Shown here: piece after piece, positions 56,374 to 64,000 of the stretch | How the letters are laid out: every line of letters starts with the position of its first letter | Numbering within the stretch: the stretch's first letter is position 1 | DNA from: Apiotrichum sp. Y4204 | Taxonomy: Eukaryota > Basidiomycota > Tremellomycetes > Trichosporonales > Trichosporonaceae | DNA: 64,000 nt | Direction of reading: 5' to 3' | Assembly: GCA_025531455.1 (NCBI GenBank) | Contig: JAMYHL010000055.1 | Span: 186,001 to 250,000 of the forward strand | The notes under the pieces: generated by a model | Databases searched by the model: none | Told to the model about the DNA's origin: nothing | Seen by the model: only the letters and a program-made list of their open reading frames with translations | Translations under genes and position numbers: made by a program

Positions 56374-58464
56374 TCACCGGGGCATCTCCCCAGTAGCCTC
56401 GAATCGCCTCCACTCATTCTCTAGCTTACTGATCTTGTGCCAACGCTGATGGTTTATCTCCTGCTCCTCGCGCGAGGGATACCGCTCCCGGCTGTTTCTG
56501 TCGGCGCCCTCTTGCGGTGATTCGACACCGCTTGCGCCGTCCACTTCTATCTGGTTGCGGAGGTACCACGCACGGAACCATGTTGCATACCACGCCGAGT
56601 TCCACCTGCGTCCGGCATCTCGGAGGGCCGTGATGTCTCCCGACTCGCACGCCGCGTCCCACAGGGCGCGCATCCACGGCGCGTACAGGTAACACGAGGG
56701 ACTGGTTCCGTCCGTGATGGTCTCGCCGCGGAGCGCCACGAGCGGCTCGAGGGAACTGCCGCGTCCCCTCTCCGACCAGCACGCAGAGCAGATGGTGAGC
56801 GAGCGCCAGCCCCACCACTGTGCTTCCTTGCGCGGCTGTGGGCCCTGGCAAGATGGGTGTTTGAGACCAGAGAGGAAATATTCCCAGTCGCAGGTCTCGA
56901 CAGCTTCCAGGAGAACGCGGGTATTTGCTTCCAGGCGGCTGGGACGGCACATGGCACACCCTGCGGTGGTCGTGCTGTATCGTACGAGGTGGGATAGTCC
57001 CGCGGGCACGAGATAGGTGATACGACATCGCTCGCAGATGTGTGCCTCACGTGACAGAGAGTACATGCGTCCGGACGGCGCCTGGAGCTCCTCAGCCGCG
57101 TCGTCCACGACTGCTTGGAACGTCGCCCAGTCGCCGTGGCGAACGGCAATGTCGAATGCGAAGCTCAGCCGGCTTGCCCGCCACCCGCAGGCGTAATGCG
57201 TCAAGGCGTGTTTGTTCAGATGGGACCGAGGTACGACGTAAGGGGCGAACTTGTCTTCGAAGCGCGTGTTCGCCACAAACTCGAAGTGGCAGGCGCGGCA
57301 GAGTATCAGCTTCGGCCCGGACTTGAGGGTGAACCAATCCGTTGAATCGACCGCGACCGGCTTGCCGGAGCACTCTGAGGCGCGGGCGGAGGCAGCTCTG
57401 CGACACTCATTCAAAACGCTTTCGGGATCTCCCGCACCCCGAACGCGGAGCGCTCTCGCGAATCCTGCTTTGGCAAGAAGACACCTCCGGCTCGAGGAAG
57501 GGTAGGGATCGTGGCGGAAATATTGCGCAAATGGCGTCGACGCAATGTAATCCTCGTGACAAGAGCGACAGATCGTGAACGACCCAAACGTGTACCAGGT
57601 GTTCCGCAATATTCCTGCCTCAAGGGCACTCTCCGGACACGGTGGGATATCTGCTTTGCGCGTATAGTAGTCGAGCAGCGGCAGCATGCCCGTGGACCGC
57701 ACCGCCCTCAGGAGGGTACGCACCCGCGGCACGCCGTACGCACATGATCCCTGTGCATGCCGTCTGCGTGTGAGGGACTTGGCCGCCCACGTTCCCGCGA
57801 CGTGGTCGAGGTAGCAGCGCGAACACATGGCCTCCTCCCTGTCATGGAGATAGTACCAGTCAAGCGAAGGGGCGAGGCGCAGCGCCCCGAGACACGCCGA
57901 GACGACGAAGCCTTCCGGTTGACCCGCGGGGGATAGGCGGTGCAGGACCGTCACTGGGTCATAGTTCTTCCTCAGATTTGTGCTCGACGTCGAGTCCGGA
58001 TAGTCATTTGCGAGTTGCATTCCCGAGAACTGTGCAATGATAGGATCATCGGCTTCCAGCGGTGCCATTGCGCGGAATTGACGCACAATGGGATCATCCT
58101 CGTCCCCCGCCGAGACCGCCATGTTCCGGAACTGCCGCACGATGGGATCGACAGCTTCCGTCTCGCACTCGTCTAGAGGACGCATTGATTGAAACTGGCG
58201 CACGATCGGGTCAACCTCGGCGCGAGGTCTGTTTCGCGTATTTGGAGATTCCATCTTTCTATCGTCGCCCTCAGGATGATCGGTTGGCACGGTGGGCGGT
58301 GAAGATGGCGGGTACGAGACGGCGGCGTCCGCGTTACCGTCTGCGTTTAGGTCGAGCGGTGGCCAATATGACCACGAGTACCACGTCGCGCCTAGTCCGC
58401 TGTGCGCGCAACTGCACGCGCAGCCGTAGTTGTAGGGATAGGCTCCGAACGGGTACGTGCTCAT
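56374..58464 (-). CDS. Protein with DPIVRQF repeats and five CxxC modules, unknown function
   Basis: Single exon, 696 aa from the ATG at 58464 (the frame opens further up to 58572, but that part is leader-like). Residues 85-150 hold four short repeats: DPIVRQFQSM, DPIVRQFRNM, DPIVRQFRAM, DPIIAQFSGM, at spacings of 21, 18 and 16. From residue about 200 to 600 come five modules of 82-90 residues. Four of them begin W-aromatic (the fourth MY), then about ten residues on a C-x2-C (C214/C217, C299/C302, C389/C392, C477/C480, C559/C562) followed by an aromatic or basic residue and a third cysteine 23-34 residues later, then a helix that often contains a (D)W/L-rich stretch. The pattern suggests repeated small zinc-binding folds. 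The N-terminal region is tyrosine/proline-rich with CACSCAH; the tail is charged and helical. Intronless, unlike most neighbours. Family not recognised. Confidence 0.75.
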   Translation of the reverse strand: MSTYPFGAYPYNYGCACSCAHSGLGATWYSWSYWPPLDLNADGNADAAVSYPPSSPPTVPTDHPEGDDRKMESPNTRNRPRAEVDPIVRQFQSMRPLDECETEAVDPIVRQFRNMAVSAGDEDDPIVRQFRAMAPLEADDPIIAQFSGMQLANDYPDSTSSTNLRKNYDPVTVLHRLSPAGQPEGFVVSACLGALRLAPSLDWYYLHDREEAMCSRCYLDHVAGTWAAKSLTRRRHAQGSCAYGVPRVRTLLRAVRSTGMLPLLDYYTRKADIPPCPESALEAGILRNTWYTFGSFTICRSCHEDYIASTPFAQYFRHDPYPSSSRRCLLAKAGFARALRVRGAGDPESVLNECRRAASARASECSGKPVAVDSTDWFTLKSGPKLILCRACHFEFVANTRFEDKFAPYVVPRSHLNKHALTHYACGWRASRLSFAFDIAVRHGDWATFQAVVDDAAEELQAPSGRMYSLSREAHICERCRITYLVPAGLSHLVRYSTTTAGCAMCRPSRLEANTRVLLEAVETCDWEYFLSGLKHPSCQGPQPRKEAQWWGWRSLTICSACWSERGRGSSLEPLVALRGETITDGTSPSCYLYAPWMRALWDAACESGDITALRDAGRRWNSAWYATWFRAWYLRNQIEVDGASGVESPQEGADRNSRERYPSREEQEINHQRWHKISKLENEWRRFEATGEMPR

Positions 58465-61400
58465 AGGAGAATGGAAGTGCAGGATGGACGGGAGTTGGGT
58501 GTGGAGAATTGATTGGAGAGGCGATGTCGGCGTGATGAGGACAAGTGGACTGCATTCCGCTTGCACTTGCACTGCTCGTCACGGGCGCTCGCACGGGCCA
58601 CTTTCTTGTCCATTCACGCTGTCCGATGGTCGTTGGGTTGCATCTCATCTGTGCGTTCGTTCACACGTTGTAAGAAGCAGTCGGGCTTCGGAATAAACAG
58701 ATCGAAACAAAAGGATTGCACAGCGCTTGAGAGTCATCTTTGGTCTCCATCCACGGCATCCACATCCTTTGTGCGCGTCTGTATGTGTGCAATTGGCTGC
58801 GTCCCATAATCAAAACCAAGATCAAAGTGCGGTCTCACATTCCAAGGTCTGCAGTCAGGCCTCAAATCGTCCCGGTGGCGGTGTTGGAGGGAATACTGTA
58901 CATTCAGCACGATTCCAATCACCATCGTGTGCGTCAATGGCTAGTGAGTAGGGCGTTATCGTCGGAAAGACTATCTTGTTGAGTGTGCTTGGGATGTACA
59001 GTTTGCAGCGACGACGCTTCCTGTCCAGGAGAAGCGTACTGTATGGCACAGCTTTCACACAAGAACCCAGATATGCAGGACCCCGACCACATCAGTAGTG
59101 CGATCAGTACCCAACGGACAAGGCATACAAGACAAATGATGCAAACATGAAGTCACCGAACCAAAAGATATCCAGGTTCCAGAACTTCCAAGACATCCAA
59201 ATGTCGATCAGAACCGCCAAGCGGATGGCAAGACGTCATTAACTCGGGTGGCGTCACCCCACAGTCTCATTCTCGCAGCCCACACATTGCAGTCACTCGA
59301 ACACAGCCTTCATTATCCCATCCGACTTGCTTCCCCGCTCCACCAGCTTCCTGTTTATCGCAGCCCGCAGCATATCCGTTCTTGGCTTACAGGATTGATT
59401 GCATGCGCCGCGGTGGACCTGGGTGCCTAGATGTCCCCAGATTAAGATGGATTTGGTCATCTCTCGTATGTATCCTTTGTCATTCATGATCATGCTCTCC
59501 ATTATCAGAGTGGCGGTGGCGCTGCGAACCGAGAATTGAGCGCCTCAGATCGACGCGCCGCGCGCCGAGCCACAATGGCGTCGATCGCACATTGCTCACG
59601 CCGATCGCGCGCCGCTCGCAGAACGCTGGATGGTTATCTCCCATGCTTCCCAGTATATGAGCGCCGAGGCGCCGAGAACGCCGAGACCAGTATTCCGCGC
59701 CTCTGTAATGTCGCACTGCACAGGCGCGTAAAGGTGCGATTGCATGCACTTTCATGCCGCCACTTGATATTCTCCGTGCTCCGTGCATGCTGTAACATTC
59801 CGCAGGTAAATGAACGCTCCAGCACGCCGTGTGCTTGCCATGCTCGACACTCGATCCCTCCGGTCATTCCCGTCGGGGCTGTGCATTGTCTGCCGGTCAT
59901 TAAGACACAGTGTCCTTGTAACTTCCGGCTTCCGGCGCTCGCTTTGGGCCTTGGCGCCTCTTTGGGACCGGCTGCGTGTAGCCGTGATCCGTAGCGATCT
60001 TACACCTGCAATCCTGCCACAGCTGGGCGACCTCGCAATCGCAGAAGGTATCGGCAGGTCTGGGAATGTCAAGCTGATCCCACCTACTGTGCTTCCAGAC
60101 CGCGTTTTAGTCGTCCTCGAGCGCGATGAGATGTGCACATGCATGCACGGAACGCGAAACGCACAGAAAGCATGCATGCTGTGGTCGCCGGTGTTGCTGG
60201 GTGTGAATGTGCCACACTGCACTCCACTGCACTCACTGGGTGCCTGGGTGCAGACTCGCCACCCAAAAACCCTGGCTGGCGACCCACCGCTTTCTGCACT
60301 GCTTGCATCGCCGCAATAGGGTCCATCCACCCAGATCCACCCACACTTTGCAGATCGCGTCTTTGGCCTTTGGCCTTTGTTAGACAGTTGCGCCCAGCAC
60401 GGCGTGCATGGAATACAAGGCGTCTATGCATCTGGACCGCGCCGTCACGGGCGGTGCTGCTTCCTGGGGTCTACATTGTCGGCGCAGTGGCAAGTCAATC
60501 GTCATCACACTGCAGGAGCCTGTGCTATCCAGATTCAATGTCCCTGGAACGTGAGCGACGCGAGTGATGACAGTGGCGGCTACAACAGGTGCATCGATTG
60601 TCGAGGCGTTGGAGCTACAGGAGCTACAGGAGCTGCAGGGAACAAAGGCACCGGAATGTGCACTCTCGGCTCACATCGATTCTCCAGAGGCGCCGCAGCC
60701 GCTGCTGCCGAGAATGCGCAGATTGTCACAGCTCTAGAACAAATATGCGCCGCGCCTCACACAAATGCACTCAAGCAGGTACACCTTGGCGTCTCGTACA
60801 CGGATACTCGGAGCTCGTCTGTCGTGTGTCAGTCATGTTCGCAGTTTGCAGCGACCCCTGACAGAGGAGAGGCTGCGCCCCTCGCCTCTCCTCTGGATCT
60901 GTGCCATCGTCGCTGCCATCAGGCGATGCAGTCACGGACAGCTGGCTCGCGAGGCAAGATCAAGTGGCCGTCGTTTCAGAGGTTATAGATAAAACTGGGC
61001 GAGATCCCGGCCTCATCGCAAAGTATCCCCCCGATATTATACCATCTACTGTCCACAGATCCATAGATCACAGACCCACCTCCCCCTGCACTCTCGCCTG
61101 TCACCAGATCAGCCTACCCCCCACCGCTGTGCACACACGTCGCCCCGTTACTGCAGCACGTTCGATAAACGTTAACCTTGTTCTTCGCGTTTTGAGTCTC
61201 CGCTGCAACTCGCATCAGGACATTTATTTCTCGCCTGTTTGGCGCCGTCGGAAGACCTAAATACTCCAAAGGTTGTTGACAGGTCGCGTTCCGGACCGAC
61301 GCTTCTATATCAATGCCAAGAAGTCGACCTTTTGTCAAGGGACCCCAACAACTGTCATCGCTATTCCATCGGATTGCCACACCCACCGCCGGACACAGTC

Positions 61401-61612
61401 TCCGTCAGTCGTCAACACTTGCTATCAACACTGGCAACAAACCCCTTCCCCAGCTACCACCTCTCTCACCAGTACCACCCCAGTCGCCGCTGTCGCCATT
61501 TATAAGTCGGCCACCTCGTAGTCCCCTTCGCCAACCGAATCGACTGGCAGCCCTCCCTCCCCCAAATCCTTTAACTGCAAGCTCCCACACACCAACCGCG
61601 TCTCCCTCCACC
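58465..61612. other. Divergent intergenic region, 3.1 kb
   Basis: Promoters of the CxxC-module gene (leftwards) and the proline-rich gene (rightwards). Frames up to 203 codons, none with a domain; a GGAGCTACA-type 9-bp repeat occurs near 60610-60640. No other element recognised. Confidence 0.5.
61496..61506 (+). promoter_or_regulatory. TATA-like element of the proline-rich gene
   Basis: CATTTATAAGT about 110 bp before the ATG at 61613. It lies inside the longer open frame (from 61313) and therefore argues for the downstream start. Confidence 0.45.
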
Positions 61613-62281
61613 ATGCCGCTTGCCGCCTCCATCCGCAGACGCATCACCAAGGTCAAGCACCGCCGCAGCGTGTCCTCCACATCGGACGCGGCGTCGGACG
61701 TGAGCACGCCCGACTCGGTCGACCTGTTCGCCAAGGCGCCTCCGCTCCCACCTAGACCACTGGTCGCACACATGACCGGCCCCGCTGCTCCTATGCGCTC
61801 GGGCTCACCCCTGATCGCTCCCACTCCACTCCCAGATGCCCGTCCCCTGTCGATGATGGTCCGTACAAACAGTGATGGCCCCAGTCGTCCTCCGCGCTTT
61901 ACCCGCCCTCGTGTGGCTCCAGCCCCTCCGTCGCCTCCACTGTCGGCCTCGCCACCCCACCGTGCCAACACCATTGCCTGCCACTCGCCGACTATCGCAC
62001 ACCAGCCCCCGCCCCGCGGCAACAGCGTCAGCCCTCCCGCACCCGCTGTCCCTCGTCGGGCCATGCCTCCCTGGCGCGCAGACCTCATCAGCCTCGCAAC
62101 CTCCTATGCACCCTTTTCCGACCCTACTGGCTCGACGCACGTCAACCTCATTCGCCGTCTCCACGACCCCGCCCTCACCGAGCGCCAGGCTCTCGCTCTT
62201 ATCCGATCCTATGTCGACAACATCCATGCTTCCGCCCGCCACACATACTCGGACATCTCGGATTACAGCGACTCAGACTAG
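61613..62281 (+). CDS. Proline/serine-rich protein, unknown function
   Basis: 222 aa, single exon. The open frame begins at 61313, but a TATA-like box at 61496-61506 and a good start context (CCACCATGCC) favour 61613. The N-terminus is basic (IRRRITKVKHRRS), followed by a serine-rich STSDAASDVSTPD stretch and a long disordered region rich in proline with PPLPPRP, an SH3-ligand-like motif. The last 65 residues look structured: PWRADLISLATSYAPF, STHVNLIRRLHDPALTERQALALIRSYVDNIH, then an acidic-aromatic tail SDISDYSDSD. No signal peptide or membrane segment. Possibly an adaptor or regulator; function unknown. Confidence 0.6.
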   Translation: MPLAASIRRRITKVKHRRSVSSTSDAASDVSTPDSVDLFAKAPPLPPRPLVAHMTGPAAPMRSGSPLIAPTPLPDARPLSMMVRTNSDGPSRPPRFTRPRVAPAPPSPPLSASPPHRANTIACHSPTIAHQPPPRGNSVSPPAPAVPRRAMPPWRADLISLATSYAPFSDPTGSTHVNLIRRLHDPALTERQALALIRSYVDNIHASARHTYSDISDYSDSD

Positions 62282-63440
62282 TCCATCTGTTGCTTCACCC
62301 TGGTATACCTGGCACCGCTTCAACAATTGACGACCACACCATTCGCGCCGGCGCGATACGAGTCCCGTGTTACGCCTCTCTATCGATCCCTCGGATCCCT
62401 GTGCATACATTCACTCGCCGGACGGACCGTTTCTGGCCCAGACCCGGCACCGACCCAGCGTGCGGCGTGCGGCGGCGACAATGTTAACTGAATCCACTCC
62501 GCCGGTCCCACCGGAACCGGCTCTGATCAAGGTTTCCGCTCCTCGAGCGCATCTTCCGCCGGGTCGGCAGCGCCACCTCTGTAGCCACCCATCCTGTCTT
62601 ATCCTACTCTATGCCTGTCCGTGCTGCGCCTGTGTACGCCGGCACGCACCGCTGTTGCTACACCGCGATGCGATTCATATTATTTTTCATGTCACGTCGG
62701 CTGTGCATGCACCACCACAACCAGTGCTCTGGATGTGACGACACTGACGCCATAGCTAGATTTGTCTTCTGCTGCTTCCTGTTTCGCTGTTTCATAACCA
62801 GTTGTCGCCACATGCCCCAGGGTCTAAATCTATGGATCGAGCTGTTGTAAGGCGATGCAGATCTGCCTCGCCACCAGATGCAGTGCGCCAAACAAGTCGA
62901 GAACGCCAAACAAGCCGCGTCTACTGTACACTTGTCTGCTGTGGCCTACCGTGTCTCCTTCGCCGCCACCCGACGGCAGTAGAGGGAGCAGACTGCGAGA
63001 CGAGACCTTGCATGTCATCCCCTACATTGTTGCAATAGCATCCGACGCGACTCGTATCGTGCCTGCCTGGACCTGGAACTCGGAACTCGGAACTCGGAAC
63101 GCCCCTGGGCCCTTTCCACTAGGGTGGTGGAACGCGTATGACCCTGGTGACCGCCGTCAGCTGATGGCAAATCTCCACTCTTGCGCCGTTATTGACCGGC
63201 CCAGTCGACGGCCTCTTTCCCATCGGCAAGTTTCTTCATGACGCGTCGCAGCTCTCGTGATCTCGTTTTGTTTCAACACCGGGGCCAGATTCTCTAGGTC
63301 GAGAGCAGCTGACATCACGGAGGGCATGTGCCTTGCCCCTATGTACATTGGCCATTGAGGAAACCACCATCGCACCTCAGATCGCAATGTCCCAATGTCT
63401 GTGATACCCTACAACTACCATCTCCAAACTCGTCACGTAT
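62282..63440. other. Convergent intergenic region, 1.2 kb
   Basis: 3' flanks of the proline-rich gene and of the partial gene at the right edge. No gene or repeat recognised, apart from a short triplicated CGGAACT run near 63078-63100. Confidence 0.5.
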
Positions 63441-64000
63441 CTACCACAGTAGGTCGCCGCCTGGGTTCGCCTCGCCAATGTTGGGCGCGAGGCGGTAGTC
63501 GACCTCTGCCGGAAGGAAAAAGTTTTCAAGACCCACAAACGGTGCAATATCTGTTGTGCCAAAGCCTCCGAGTGATTGGCCGTCGAGATACCTGCGGTGT
63601 CAGCTATGCAAACAGAAACATACTCACAGTGGTAGGGGGTCACCCTCGCCGAGCTTGAGTCCCGATCGCTCCAAATTCTCCTGGGCGAAGAGCATGTCAA
63701 ACTCCGTAATGTCCGGGGCGGACTGGGGAGAGTCCTCCATGATCTGAGATGTGGCCGTGAGGAGCAAGTGATTCGGAGAGATGGGCCCCGGAGTGGGGCC
63801 CGAGGAGAGAAACATGGCCGTCGGAGAGAATGCCGGAATCGGTGGATTAGATCCTGGGCCCCGAGAGGATTGCCCAGGCGATTGGGACGACATGGCCGAG
63901 GTACTGGCTGGCGCTCGATCAGCTCGAGTCGGTGAGGCATTGCCGGATGTCGCCGGGATGACTTTTGCCTTCCGCGCTCGGCGTAATATGAGACGCAATG
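63441..64000 (-). CDS. 3' part of an unidentified protein gene, cut by the window end
   Basis: Two exons visible: 64000-63628 (open at its 5' side) and 63591-63441, joined by a 36-nt GTGAGT...CAG intron that keeps frame. The visible C-terminal region of about 174 residues begins basic (RRARKAKV), continues with a disordered Ser/Pro/Gly-rich stretch (SSQSPGQSSRGPGSNPP), then an acidic helical piece (APDITEFDMLFAQENLERSG), and ends YLDGQSLGGFGTTDIAPF...GLENFFLPAEVDY...GGDLLW. The composition resembles the tail of a transcriptional regulator, but no diagnostic domain is in view, so no function is given. Confidence 0.65.

Noticed and set aside
60600..60660. GATGATGAAG collagen-like stretch in a 203-codon frame
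   Set aside because: Arises from a short 9-bp DNA repeat; the rest of the frame has no features of a protein gene.

Overview
The window is nuclear DNA of a basidiomycete yeast, most likely a tremellomycete of the order Trichosporonales (Trichosporon/Cutaneotrichosporon/Apiotrichum/Vanrija type). The grounds are: GC-rich genes that each carry their own spliceosomal introns, no operons, many introns of only 31-50 nt with GTGAGT/GTGCGT donors and a CTGAC/CTAAC-like branch motif close to the acceptor, tRNA genes with introns, and a gene set (Kic1/Nak1-type GCK kinase, ENA-type P-type ATPase, delta-8 sphingolipid desaturase, families of SP sugar porters) that is normal for such yeasts. Placement to genus is inference.

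Layout: 0.4-10.5 kb holds a cytochrome P450, a glycosylated calcineurin-type phosphoesterase, a secreted H-H-C domain protein with a very basic glycine-lysine tail, and a GCK-III kinase. 11.7-19.3 kb has a tiny serine-rich protein, a cytochrome-b5 fusion sphingolipid desaturase, a rhodanese/Cdc25-like protein and a ten-exon glutamate decarboxylase. 21.0-27.5 kb holds actin, the proteasome ubiquitin receptor Rpn10 and a secreted GMC oxidoreductase. A gene-poor block of about 6.6 kb follows, with one tRNA-Asp. 34.2-43.1 kb has the ENA cation ATPase, mitochondrial bL35m, tRNA-Tyr, an amidase and a small UBA protein. 44.4-50.7 kb holds two sugar porters flanking a NAT9-like acetyltransferase; the first porter is frameshifted as read. 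A second gene-poor block (50.8-56.4 kb) precedes a 696-aa protein built of five CxxC modules, then a proline-rich protein, and at the right edge the 3' part of an unidentified gene that runs off the window.

The genes are a mixed chromosomal neighbourhood, not a pathway cluster. I found no transposon ORF, no biosynthetic cluster and no prokaryotic-type system. Most worth following up are: start codons split by introns in actin and in the second sugar porter; introns down to 31 nt; the five-module CxxC/DPIVRQF protein; the secreted GK-triplet protein; paired PacC/Rim101-like hexamers upstream of the ENA ATPase; and the frameshifted transporter. All exon boundaries were derived by eye from splice motifs, reading frame and family similarity.
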